Shown here in pieces: positions 17,078-26,600 of a DNA stretch of 64,000 nucleotides (position 1 is the stretch's first letter; each line of letters opens with the position of its first letter). The position numbers and the translations under genes are program-made. A model generated the notes under the pieces. The model made no database searches, had not been told where the DNA came from, and saw only the letters and a program-made list of their open reading frames with translations. Where the stretch lies: positions 384,844-448,843 of the forward strand of contig NZ_UETR01000002.1 of NCBI RefSeq assembly GCF_900491745.1, written 5' to 3'. The DNA comes from Amarolinea aalborgensis. GTDB taxonomy: Bacteria; Chloroflexota; Anaerolineae; SSC4; Amarolineaceae.

Positions 17078-17728
17078 TCAGGCTGGTTGATCTGACGGCT
17101 GCAGCAGCCAGCGCGCCAGCTGCACGGCGGTCAAGAATACCAGCAGAACCAGCAGGTAGTAAGCGACCTTGATCGCAAGGCTGGACGAGGCGCCAATCGG
17201 ATCGAGCGGGTGCAGCACCAGGTTGGCCCGCCAGCGCAAGAAGAGCATGATCAGCGCCACAGCCAGATTCAGCCCCGCTGCCAGGCGGCGGTCTTGCAGC
17301 AGCAGCCCAGCCAGTTGCATCGCCGGAATGATGACCAGCATTTGCAGACCAAACACCCAGCGCGGTTCGAACCAGGCAATGCCGCCCCACGCGCGCGCCA
17401 TCGAAACGGCGCTGGTGACGACGTACAGAATCCAGAGGATGAAGGCGGCGCGCTCGACGGCCTGCGACCAGGCGACGAACGCCGGCCGCGGCCAGACCAG
17501 GAAGGCCAGTCCCAAAAGGCCGGCTGCGACCAGCGCCAGCAGCGCAATCTGGATGATCGCGCCGTGCAGGTAAACCAGTTTGACCAGATTGCCCAGCACA
17601 CGGTCGGCCGGTGACAGCCAGGTGACGAGCGCGATGGCCGCGACGAGAATGACCAGGGACAACGGGTTGGTTTGCGCCCGTGCCAGGATCGGCGCTTGAA
17701 TCGCAGATTTCGGATCGGATGAAGACAT
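17078..17728 (-). CDS. Six-helix membrane protein (weakly CcmC-like) downstream of lutC
   Basis: A 216-residue membrane protein with six hydrophobic helices. I do not recognise it with certainty. The pattern LGNLVKLVYLHGAIIQIALLA, then SMARAWGGIAWFEPRWVFGLQ and RANLVLHPLDPI loosely recalls CcmC/CcsA-type haem-handling proteins (conserved His, Trp-rich periplasmic loop), but the match is partial. It is the last gene of the minus-strand lut cluster, nine bases after lutC, so it is probably cotranscribed with lactate-utilisation genes. It might supply haem or a quinone-linked electron path; it could equally be an unrelated transporter. No signal peptide other than helix 1. Confidence 0.6.
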   Translation of the reverse strand: MSSSDPKSAIQAPILARAQTNPLSLVILVAAIALVTWLSPADRVLGNLVKLVYLHGAIIQIALLALVAAGLLGLAFLVWPRPAFVAWSQAVERAAFILWILYVVTSAVSMARAWGGIAWFEPRWVFGLQMLVIIPAMQLAGLLLQDRRLAAGLNLAVALIMLFLRWRANLVLHPLDPIGASSSLAIKVAYYLLVLLVFLTAVQLARWLLQPSDQPA

Positions 17729-17737
17729 GATGGTTTC

Positions 17738-18430
17738 CTAGCGCGCCTCAGGATCAATCAGGATGACATGGATCTCGCCGGGGCCGTGGACGCCGACGAC
17801 CAGGGTCAGTTCGATGTCGGCCGTGCGACTGGGGCCGGTGATGATCGTCAGGTTCGCGGTCTGCGGCAGCAGCTCTGCGCCCTGCCGGGCCATCCAGGCT
17901 GGCAAGTTTGGATACATATCGTTCGTGCGCAGGAAGGCCAGGTAGATCGGCGGCACGAGCGACGCCGCGCGCGCCTGTCCTGGCCCGCTGGCTACGACCA
18001 AGCTGCCGGTGTCGGCCAGGCCGGCGAGCGCGGCCGTGATGCCGACAGGAGCTTGCGCAAGCTGGGCGCGGGCAGCCGCATCGGCCTGCGTCTGCGGCCG
18101 CGTGTGGATGACCTCGATGCCGGCCGCGGCCAGTGCCTGACGGAAATTGGGCGCGGGCAGAGCATCATCCTCCCAGGCCGCCACGGCCGTCACGCCGCGC
18201 GCGGCGAGCAGCGCGACGGTCTGACTGACCGCGGCGGCCGGCGTCAGGGGGCCGTACGCATGACCGCCCAGCGCGGCAAATTCCTCTTGCCAGCGGGCCA
18301 ACAGGCCGTGACCCGGCAAGCCCGGGTCTACGGCGCCCGGCGGCCGCTTCCGATCGGCGGCAAGGGCGGGATTGGCGACGGCCGTGCGCACGCGGCGCAG
18401 GATTTCATCTCGATTGGCATCCGGTTTCAT
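17738..18430 (-). CDS. lutC: LutC-type LUD-domain protein
   Basis: A 230-residue LUD-domain protein corresponding to LutC (YvbY/YkgG), a subunit of the iron-sulfur L-lactate oxidation complex. The family C-terminus is clear: LTIITGPSRTADIELTLVVGVHGPGEIHVILID. The middle part GITAALAGLADTGSLVV also fits. In LutABC systems, LutA and LutB carry the Fe-S clusters and LutC is the small LUD subunit; together they oxidise lactate to pyruvate. The start overlaps the lutB stop by four bases (ATGA), so translation is coupled. Length matches the family. Confidence 0.9.
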   Translation of the reverse strand: MKPDANRDEILRRVRTAVANPALAADRKRPPGAVDPGLPGHGLLARWQEEFAALGGHAYGPLTPAAAVSQTVALLAARGVTAVAAWEDDALPAPNFRQALAAAGIEVIHTRPQTQADAAARAQLAQAPVGITAALAGLADTGSLVVASGPGQARAASLVPPIYLAFLRTNDMYPNLPAWMARQGAELLPQTANLTIITGPSRTADIELTLVVGVHGPGEIHVILIDPEAR

Positions 18431-19851
18431 GAAAAATCGTCGTTTCTAGCTTTGCGGCGCTGCGCCCATGTGTCCTGGAAGGTGCGAGGCGCAAAGACCG
18501 GAAAATCACGCTGCCCGCTCCAGGCAACCAGCGGACCCGGCAGGCGGCGTATCCAGCCATCGTGCGCCAGCATGTGGGTGACGATCGCCGCCAGCCTGCC
18601 GCCCAGCCGGTAAAGCCACGGGTGCGTGACGCCGAGTGCGTAGACCTTCATCCCGAACCGCAGCCAGGCCGGCGCCTGGCCCGCCTGCACGGTGTCATGG
18701 CGCAGTTTGAGCAGCAGCCCGGGCAGGTCAATTCGCACCGGGCACACCTCACGGCAGGCGCCGCACAGCGACGAAGCGTGCGCCAGCTCGCCGAATTCAC
18801 CCAAGCCGCTCAGTAACGGCGACAGCACGCTGCCGACTGGGCCAGGGTAGGTTGAGCCGTAGGCGTGGCCGCCGATGCTGCGGTAGACGGGGCAGATGTT
18901 CAGACACGCGCCGCAGCGGATGCAGGTCAGGATTTCGGCCAGGTCGCTCTGCAGGATGCCGCTGCGGCCATTGTCCACCAGCACCAGGTGCAGCTGCTGC
19001 GGGCCGTCGGGGTCGGCGGCGCGGCGCGGCCCGCTGAGCAGCGAGGTGTAGACTGACAGCTTCTGGCCGGTGGCGCTGCGCGCGAGCAGCTGCAGGATCA
19101 GGGCCAGGTCGTCCGGTGTGGGCACGACACGCTCGATGCCCATGACCGCGACGTGAATCCGCGGCAGCGACGTGACCATGCGGCCGTTGCCCTCGTTCGT
19201 GACCAGGGCCAGCGTGCCAGTGCTGGCTACGGCAAAATTAACTCCGCTGATGCCCATGTCCGCTTCCAGAAAGATCTGGCGCAACACGCGGCGCGCGATG
19301 CCAGCCAGCACGGTCGGATCGTCCACGTACTCCACGCCGAGTTTCTGCTGGAACAGGCGGCCGATTTCCTGGCGCGTCTTGTGCAGCACGGGGGCAATGA
19401 TGTGCGACGGCGCTTCCTGGCTGAGCTGCGCGATGTACTCGCCGAGGTCGGTTTCGATCACGCGCAGGCCGACCGCTTCTAGCGCCGCGTTGAGGTGAAT
19501 CTCCTCTGTCACCATGGACTTGGCTTTGACGATGGTGCGCGCGTGGTTGGCCTGCGCGATGCCGGCGACGATGCGCTGCGCCGCGGCCGCGTCAGCCGCC
19601 CAATGCACCACACCGCCGGCCCGCTCCACGCTGGCCGCCAGTTCGACCAGGTACTGGTCAAGCCTGGCGAGGGTATGGCGGCGCATGGCGGCCGCCCGGT
19701 CGCGCACGGCGTCCGCGTCGGGCAAGGTGGCGAGTGCCGCCAGGCGGTTGGCCGCAAAACGGCTCGTGGCCGTTCCCAACGCGCCGCGCATCACCTCGTT
19801 GTGCAGCCCGCTTTCGATGCGATCGTGGAATGAGATGGGCGCGGTGTGCAT
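18427..19851 (-). CDS. lutB: LutB-type Fe-S lactate utilisation protein
   Basis: A 474-residue protein combining an N-terminal LUD domain (about 60-300) with a ferredoxin-like 4Fe-4S domain. The first cluster motif is CIRCGACLNICPVY and the second is SLCGACREVCPV; together they bind two cubane clusters. The segment FAVASTGTLALVTNEGNGRM is characteristic of LutB/YkgF. It lies between lutA (7 bp upstream) and lutC (ATGA overlap), the canonical lutABC order. The complex replaces or complements LldD-type lactate dehydrogenases. No residue of the cluster motifs is missing. Confidence 0.93.
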   Translation of the reverse strand: MHTAPISFHDRIESGLHNEVMRGALGTATSRFAANRLAALATLPDADAVRDRAAAMRRHTLARLDQYLVELAASVERAGGVVHWAADAAAAQRIVAGIAQANHARTIVKAKSMVTEEIHLNAALEAVGLRVIETDLGEYIAQLSQEAPSHIIAPVLHKTRQEIGRLFQQKLGVEYVDDPTVLAGIARRVLRQIFLEADMGISGVNFAVASTGTLALVTNEGNGRMVTSLPRIHVAVMGIERVVPTPDDLALILQLLARSATGQKLSVYTSLLSGPRRAADPDGPQQLHLVLVDNGRSGILQSDLAEILTCIRCGACLNICPVYRSIGGHAYGSTYPGPVGSVLSPLLSGLGEFGELAHASSLCGACREVCPVRIDLPGLLLKLRHDTVQAGQAPAWLRFGMKVYALGVTHPWLYRLGGRLAAIVTHMLAHDGWIRRLPGPLVAWSGQRDFPVFAPRTFQDTWAQRRKARNDDFS

Positions 19852-19858
19852 TGGTCAA

Positions 19859-20641
19859 TCACGCTTCATCGTGTGGCGCTGCGTCGGTGCGAGCCAGTAT
19901 GTCGGCCAGGTGGACAGCGCGCATGCTTTGGCCGCGGCGGTGAAGGCCCGCGCTGATGTGCAGCAGGCAGGAGAGATCGCAGCCCACGACGCAATCGGCG
20001 CCTGTTTCGGCCAGGCGGCGCAGCTTGTTGGCGAGCATGTCTTCGGAAATGGATGGGAACTTGACGCTGAAGAGCCCGCCGAAACCGCAGCATTGATCTG
20101 CGTCGGGCAGAGGCGTGATCTGCGCGCCGCGCACGTGGGCCAGCAGTGCGACCGGCTGTTGACCAATTCCCAGCCCGCGCAGTAAATGGCACGAGGCATG
20201 GTACGTCAGCGCGCCATCGGCCACCGCGCCCACGTCGGTCACGCCCAGCACATCCACCAGGAATTGGCTGAACTCCACCACCCGCTGCGCCAGGCGCTGA
20301 CTGCGCGCCAGCCAGGCCGGTTCGTCGCGCAGAAGTTCGGGATAGTGGTGAACGATCATGTCCGCGCAGGACCCGGAGGGAACCACCACGGAATCGTTCG
20401 TCTCTTCCAACACGCGAATCGTATGTCGGGCCATCTGTCGCGCCTCGTCCCAGAACCCGCCGTTGAAAGCCGGCTGGCCGCAGCACGTTTGCCCGGCCGG
20501 TACGTCAACCGTAATGCCCTGGCGTTCCAGCACCGTGACCACCGCGGCCGCCGTTTGCGGAGACAGGTGGTCAATCAGGCAGGTGACGAAGAGGCTGACG
20601 CGTCGCGGCCGGGGGGTAGCCGCAGCAGAGCTGGTAGACAT
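19859..20641 (-). CDS. lutA: LutA-type (Fe-S)-binding CCG-domain protein
   Basis: A 260-residue protein of the LutA/YkgE/GlpC type, with two CCG domains that ligate an iron-sulfur centre. Visible motifs are AGQTCCGQPAFNGGFWDEA (first CCG), DADQCCGFGGLFSVKFP (second CCG) and VVGCDLSCLLH. It heads the lutABC operon. A sigma-70-like promoter and an AGGAG ribosome site precede it. The first ~12 residues are low-complexity Ser/Ala/Pro and may not be conserved. The function, electron-accepting subunit of lactate oxidation, follows from the operon and family. Confidence 0.92.
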   Translation of the reverse strand: MSTSSAAATPRPRRVSLFVTCLIDHLSPQTAAAVVTVLERQGITVDVPAGQTCCGQPAFNGGFWDEARQMARHTIRVLEETNDSVVVPSGSCADMIVHHYPELLRDEPAWLARSQRLAQRVVEFSQFLVDVLGVTDVGAVADGALTYHASCHLLRGLGIGQQPVALLAHVRGAQITPLPDADQCCGFGGLFSVKFPSISEDMLANKLRRLAETGADCVVGCDLSCLLHISAGLHRRGQSMRAVHLADILARTDAAPHDEA

Positions 20642-20674
20642 GGCGCGCTCCTGGTGCGATTCTCAATCCAGCGC

Positions 20675-20703
20675 AGGATAGCACGAAAACCGCGCCAAGA
20701 CAA
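20675..20703 (-). promoter_or_regulatory. Promoter of the lutABC operon
   Basis: On the minus strand TTGTCT (plus 20698-20703) and TATCCT (plus 20675-20680) are 17 bp apart. The predicted start is ~27 nt before the lutA ATG, and AGGAG precedes the ATG. Confidence 0.55.
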
Positions 20704-20787
20704 ACGGCGAGGACGCATCTCATAGTAGGTCGAACATTCCGCATCCGGCCTGCCTTATGGTACAATGGCAGGGGCAGGAGGTGAGGC

Positions 20788-22572
20788 ATGAAATTCCCGT
20801 ACGGCATGAGCGACTTTCACAAGTTGATCACGGAAGACTACTTCTACGTGGATCGCACCGACCGGATTCCGGCGATTGAAGAGATGGGTGAGCAGCTGCT
20901 GTTTCTGCGACCGCGGCGTTTCGGCAAGAGCCTGTGGCTTTCGACGCTGGCGAATTACTACGATGTGGCGCGCGCCAGCGAGTTTGAGCGGCTGTTCGGC
21001 CACCTGGCCGTAGGGCAGAACCCAACCTCGCGTCATAACCAGTATTTCGTGATGCGCTGGGACTTCTCGGCCGTGGCGGCCTATGGCGACGCGGATGAGA
21101 TTGCGCAAGCGTTGCACCGCCACATCAATGGCCGTATCCAGGACTTTGCTGTTCGTTACCAACACTTGCTGCCGCTTCCTATCGAGATCCACCCCACCGA
21201 TGCGCTGGTCTCATTCCAGTCCGCGCTGACGGCGGTGCAGCGAACCCCTTATGCGCTCTACCTGCTGATTGATGAATACGACAATTTCGCCAACGAACTG
21301 GCGATGAGTGGGCAGCCTACCGGCAAGCAGCGCTACGATGCGCTGCTGCGCGGGGAAGGGGCGTTGAAAACGCTGTTCAAAGCGATCAAGGCCGCAGCCA
21401 GCGGCTTTGGCCTGGACCGCGTCTTCATCACGGGCGTGTCGCCGATTGTGCTGAGCGACCTGACCAGCGGTTACAACTCGGCGCGCGCCATCTATCTGCA
21501 GCCCGTGCTGAACGACCTGTGTGGTTTCACGGAGACCGAGATCGCGGCCGCTTTGAACCAGGTCTCGGCGGCCTGTCACTTCCCCGCCAGCAAGACCGCA
21601 GAAGCGTTGGAGATGATGCGCATCTTCTACAACGGCTATCGCTTCTGCCAGGACCCCGCGCCGCCGGTCTATAACCCCACGTTGGCGCTTTACTTCATGC
21701 AGGAGTTCCAGCAGGCATGTCGTTATCCCAGCCAGATGTTGGACAGCAACCTGGCGATGGATCGCGGCAAGCTGGCCTACATCGCCAGCCTGCCCGGCGG
21801 CGGTCAGGTGCTGTTGGATGCAGTGAACGACGAGCCCCCGCTGGCGTTGTCGGTGTTGGCCGACCGCTTCGGGGTTGAAGAGATGCTGCTGGCGGTCAAG
21901 GATGCGCCGTTCATGGCGTCGTTTCTATACTATTTTGGCGTGCTGACCTTCGGCGGGCGCACGCCCTTTGGCAAGTTGATCTTGCGCATCCCTAACCTGG
22001 TGGCGCGTAAACTGTATGTCGAGCGCATCCAGGATCTGCTGCTGCCCGACAAGCGCGCCCAAGATGCGGGACGCCAGGCAGCCGATCAGTTCCTGCAAAG
22101 CGGAGACCTGGAACCGGTGTGTACCTTCGTGGAGCAGCGCTACTTCCGGGTTTTTGACAACCGCGACTACCGCTGGGCCAACGAACTAACGATCAAGACC
22201 GCGTTTCTGACGCTACTGTTCAACGACATTGCGTATATCATGGACTCCGAGCCGGCGTTGGCGCGCGCCTATGCTGATCTCAGCATGATCGTGCGGCCCG
22301 AAATGCGCCAGTATCAACTGCCGGATGTCTTGTTCGAGTTCAAGTACGTGGCGCTTGCTGAAGGCGGTGTGACGGCTGAGCAAGCGCGTGGCTTGTCCGA
22401 AGCCGAGGTGCGTGCCCTGCCCGCGGTGGCGGCGCGTCTGGCGGAAGCGACAGCCAGGCTGCTTGACTACCGCGTCGCGCTGCAAGCCAGGTATGATAAC
22501 CGTCTGCGTTTGCGCGCCTATGCGGTGGCGGCGTTGGGCTTTGAACGGTTGGTGTGGACGGAATGCAGTTGA
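20788..22572 (+). CDS. AAA-ATPase-like / PD-(D/E)XK nuclease-superfamily protein
   Basis: A 594-residue protein of the AAA-ATPase-like plus DUF1703 (PD-(D/E)XK) family. The N-terminus MKFPYGMSDFHKLI...YFYVDRTDRI is the family signature; a modified Walker A is at 41-50 (RPRRFGKSLW, Lys47), with LLIDEYDNF as Walker B near 160. The C-terminal nuclease-like motif is PDVLFEFKYVAL at ~512-523. Proteins of this family are often multicopy and have no established function. A near-perfect ribosome site AGGAGGTGA precedes the ATG, and GGTACAAT upstream (20759-20766) could be a -10 element. The following TrkA-N gene starts within its last codons, so the two are coupled. Confidence 0.87.
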   Translation: MKFPYGMSDFHKLITEDYFYVDRTDRIPAIEEMGEQLLFLRPRRFGKSLWLSTLANYYDVARASEFERLFGHLAVGQNPTSRHNQYFVMRWDFSAVAAYGDADEIAQALHRHINGRIQDFAVRYQHLLPLPIEIHPTDALVSFQSALTAVQRTPYALYLLIDEYDNFANELAMSGQPTGKQRYDALLRGEGALKTLFKAIKAAASGFGLDRVFITGVSPIVLSDLTSGYNSARAIYLQPVLNDLCGFTETEIAAALNQVSAACHFPASKTAEALEMMRIFYNGYRFCQDPAPPVYNPTLALYFMQEFQQACRYPSQMLDSNLAMDRGKLAYIASLPGGGQVLLDAVNDEPPLALSVLADRFGVEEMLLAVKDAPFMASFLYYFGVLTFGGRTPFGKLILRIPNLVARKLYVERIQDLLLPDKRAQDAGRQAADQFLQSGDLEPVCTFVEQRYFRVFDNRDYRWANELTIKTAFLTLLFNDIAYIMDSEPALARAYADLSMIVRPEMRQYQLPDVLFEFKYVALAEGGVTAEQARGLSEAEVRALPAVAARLAEATARLLDYRVALQARYDNRLRLRAYAVAALGFERLVWTECS

Positions 22573-23606
22573 CGATGCAGCAGCCCTGGCGTGAGTTGCG
22601 CGCCTCCTGGCGCGATACGATGATCTTGCTGCGGGAATTTCGGCTGCCGCTGCTCATTTTCGTGGTTGCCATCGGCGGCGGAGGCGCACTCTATTTTGTG
22701 CTGGCGCAGCAAGCCCACGCGCCCATCGAGTCGCTGCCGGAGGCGATCTACACGGTGCTGGCGCAGGCGTTTCTACAGTCAGCCGGCGACTTTCCGAATC
22801 AGTGGTACTTGCAGATTTTCTACTTCATCATGCCCCTTATCGGGATTGGCACCTTGGCGCGCGGCCTGACCGATTTCGGCGTGATGATCTTCAATCGCCG
22901 CGCGCGCGGCAAGGAGTGGGAGATGGCCGTCGCCTCGACGTTTAGCCAGCATGTCGTGCTTGTCGGCCTGGGACACCTGGGCTACCGGGTGGCCCAGCAT
23001 CTACATAGCATGCACCAGGATGTCGTTGCGGTTGAGATGAACCCAAGCGAAACCCTGGTCGCGGAGGTGCGCGCCATGAACATCCCCGTGATTCATGACG
23101 ACGGCGCGCGCGAGGCGACGCTGATGGCGGCCGGCGTGTCCAGGGCGCGCGCGATCATGCTCTGCACGCAGCAGGACAGCCTCAATTTGCAGATGGCGGT
23201 CAAGGCGCGCAGCCTCAACCCCACGATCCAGGTCGTGCTGCGCATCTTCGATGACGACTTCGCCGAGGCGCTGCACAAGCAGTTTGGGTTCAAAGCCTTC
23301 AGCGCCACGGGCATGGCCGCGCCGGCCTTTGCCGCAGCCGCGGCCGGCGTGGACATCACTTACCCCTTGACGGTCGAAGGTCAGGCGCTTTCCCTGGCCC
23401 GTTTCAACCTGGCCGCGCACTCGGCGTTGGTCGGCTGCACCATTGCCGAGATCGAGGATCGAGACGATGTCAGCATTGTCTTCTTGCGTCACCAGGATGT
23501 GCCTGACATGCATCCGTCCGGAGATCGCCGTTTGAGCGCCGGCGATGTGATCGCAGTGCTTGGCAGTCCGTCTCAACTCAACCACATGGTGGCCCAGAAT
23601 CAGTAG
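22563..23606 (+). CDS. TrkA-N (RCK) domain protein with degenerate ion-channel segment
   Basis: A 347-residue protein with an N-terminal membrane part (hydrophobic helices at ~26-47 and ~85-107), then a TrkA-N/RCK NAD-binding domain (VVLVGLGHLGYRVAQHL, G-x-G-x-x-G, about 128-240) and a TrkA-C domain at the end (about 260-340). The arrangement is that of prokaryotic RCK-gated potassium channels, but the pore loop shows no TVGYGD selectivity filter; the corresponding stretch is EAIYTVLAQAFLQSAGDFPNQW. It may therefore not conduct K+ or may conduct another ion. The start overlaps the AAA-ATPase gene by 10 bases; an ATG at 22575 is an alternative. Confidence 0.82.
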   Translation: MQLTMQQPWRELRASWRDTMILLREFRLPLLIFVVAIGGGGALYFVLAQQAHAPIESLPEAIYTVLAQAFLQSAGDFPNQWYLQIFYFIMPLIGIGTLARGLTDFGVMIFNRRARGKEWEMAVASTFSQHVVLVGLGHLGYRVAQHLHSMHQDVVAVEMNPSETLVAEVRAMNIPVIHDDGAREATLMAAGVSRARAIMLCTQQDSLNLQMAVKARSLNPTIQVVLRIFDDDFAEALHKQFGFKAFSATGMAAPAFAAAAAGVDITYPLTVEGQALSLARFNLAAHSALVGCTIAEIEDRDDVSIVFLRHQDVPDMHPSGDRRLSAGDVIAVLGSPSQLNHMVAQNQ

Positions 23607-23667
23607 CCAATGCCGGCCATTGGCACGCGTCAAATCATTGTTCCAACGGATGGAGGAAAGGTAAGTA

Positions 23668-26600
23668 ATGAAGCAAACAAACGTATTCTATCGGCTGATG
23701 ACGGTTGTGCTCTTGACGTGCATAGCTGCCGGGCTGGCCTTTGGCCTGGCGCAGCGCAGCAGCGCTGATTACGCCGTCATCACACTCGACGGTCTGCGCG
23801 ATGCAGGCTACGGCGCTGCGATCGCGACCGACCCCAGCGGGGACCTTGCCAACCCAGGTCCTGGCAGTTGGTCCGGCACCAGCTGGACCGACCTGACGAC
23901 GCTCTATTGTGCGAACGACAACAGCTACCTCTACGTCTACGCCAGCCTGCCGTCGTACACGCAGGCAGGTTCAAGTGGTCAGGTTGGCTTGTTGATTGAC
24001 ACGAACACGGCCGCCGGGGGGACAAGCGACCCATGGGGCAATGCCATCACGTTCAACCACAGCACCAAGCCCGATTTTGCTGTGCGCGGCAACATTCCAG
24101 GCATGGCCAATAACCCGCCTGATAATAACAATGGTTGGACTGAGCTCCGCACCTGGAATGGCAGCAACTGGAATACCGGCGCCAGCGTCAACTGGGGCGG
24201 CATCACCGGCAGCGGTCAAACCGGCGCGAATGTGGCCTACAGCAACAGCAACGGCGTGGAGCTGCGTCTCGCCCTGGCCGACCTGGGCGTGAACATCGGG
24301 CAGACCGTGCGCCTTGAATTCTTTGCCACCCAGTCCGGAATCACGAAGGGCGCGTACGACACAACGCCCAGCGACGACCAATCCACCGGATGGGATGACC
24401 CGACCACCCTGGTCAATCTGGCGTCCTGCGCCATCCAGAGCAACGCCACGCCCACCAACACGCCGACCAGCACCAATACACCGACCGTAACCAACACGCC
24501 AACGAGCGGGCCGACGCCGACGCCTACCAACACACCCACGAGTGGGCCAACAGCCACCCCCACCAACACACCTACCAGTGCGCCAACAGCCACGCCGACG
24601 CGAACGCCGACAGCGACGCCGACGGCTGGCGCGACTTGCGCAGCGGCCGTAGTGGGCGATGGCGCGATTGTGACGTCCGCCCTCTATCACAACAACCTCG
24701 AAGTCGCGTGGCGCGATCCAGTGGGCGGCATTTTGCCCAACGGCAGCGCGGCCGTGCGCTTGCGCACCTGCCACAGCGATGTGCAGACGGTCAATGTGCT
24801 GGTGTGGACGACCGGCGCGGGCGTCAACCCCAGCTTCATCTACACGGCGACCGTGGTCGCCACCGATCCAAGCGGGCCGTATGACATCTGGGAGTACAAC
24901 GTGCCCGGCCCCGGCTACAACATTGATCAGTGGTATCAGTTCCGCGTTAGAGACGCCGCGTTGGTTGGACATTACCACACCGCCAGCGGCAACACCGGAC
25001 CTGGCGTGTGGGTCGCCGGCCCCAATCCGGTAGACCCGTCGTGGAGCTTGCCCACGATTCCGGCCCCGCCGGTGGACTATCCGGTGCCAAGTTGGCTGAA
25101 GGATGCGGTCATCTATCAGATCTTCCCCGACCGTTTCCGCAACGGCGACGCGACGAACGACTTCAGCGGCAACGCGGTGTATGGGCCAACGACCTGCAAC
25201 GGCTATCCAGGGCCAGGCGCCCCGGCCTGCATCACCGAAATGCACACGACGTGGACTGATCTGCCGCGCACGCCGGGTTATGGCATTGACTTCTTCGGCG
25301 GCGACCTGCAAGGCATCATCAACAAGATCAACGAAGGCTACTTCAACGACCTGGGCGTCAACACCCTCTACCTGAACCCGGTCTTCAACGCTTCGTCCAA
25401 TCATGGTTACGACACCAACGACTATTACAACATCAACCCGCGCTTTGGCGACAACGCCAAGTTCGATCAGTTCATGACGGCCGCGACGGCGCATGGCTTG
25501 CGCGTCATCCTGGACGGCGTCTTCAACCACACCGGCGCGGACAGCAAATACATGGATGGCTACGGGCTCAACCGCTGGCCGAGCGACATCGGCGCGTGTG
25601 AAGGGCCAAGCCCTTATCGTTCCTGGTTCACGGCTGGCGGTAACGGTTCGGGCTGCACCGACAACTGGAAATGGAAGGGCTGGTACGGGTACGAAACGAT
25701 CCCCGAACTGGTGGATGGCAGCGCGGAGGTGCGCGCCTTCTTCTATCGCGACGGCAGCCCGCAAAGCCCCGGCGGCAAGTCGGTCACGCGCTACTGGCTG
25801 GAGAAGGGCATCGCGGGCTGGCGTTTCGATGTGGCGCAGGACATCACGCATGACTGGTGGCGCGACATGCGACCGTACGTCAAGAACGTCTATGGCAGCA
25901 GCGAGGTCCTGATGCTCGGCGAGGTGACCGGCGGCTGCTATCCGTACCAGGACTTCGTCAACTCCGGGGAACTCGACTCGGCGATGAACTACTGCTTCCG
26001 CGACTGGGTGCGCGACTATGCCAATGGCGGCTCGCCAGCCAGCTTCGATGCATCATGGCAGGCCTTCCGCAACAACCTGCCGCCGTCGCCCTGGTATGGC
26101 ATGATGAATCTGATCAGCAGCCACGATTCGCCGCGGCTCCTGAGTCAACTGAACCAGGACACTAACCGCCTCAAGTTGGCGATCATCATGCAGATGACGT
26201 TGCCCGGCGCGCCGTCCGTCTACTATGGCGACGAGGTGTCGCTGCCCGGCAGCGGCGATCCCGACAACCGCCGCACGTATCCCTGGAGCGATCGCGGCGG
26301 CAGCCCTGACACGGTCATGTACCAGCACTTCAAGAATCTGATCGGCATCCGTAATCAACACGCCTCGTTGCGCGGCGGCGACATCACGACGCTCTTGATT
26401 GACTCAACCAACTACGTCTACAGTTACATTCGCTGGAACACCGCCGAGAAAATCGTGGTGGTGCTGAACAATAGCGCCAACAATGTCGCGAGCAGCGTAA
26501 TTCCTGTGTCGGCGCACCTCCCCAACGGCACGGTGCTGACCGATCTGCTCAACGGCGGTACGTTCACCGTCAGCGGCGGCAATCTCAGCTTGTCGGTCCC

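Noticed and set aside
22563..23606. Ordinary potassium channel
   Set aside because: The TVGYGD filter is absent, so the K+ channel label is not supported despite the RCK domains.
23971..25851. 626-codon open frame on the minus strand
   Set aside because: It is antisense to the intact amylase gene and arises from GC-rich codon use; it has no recognisable domain or ribosome site.
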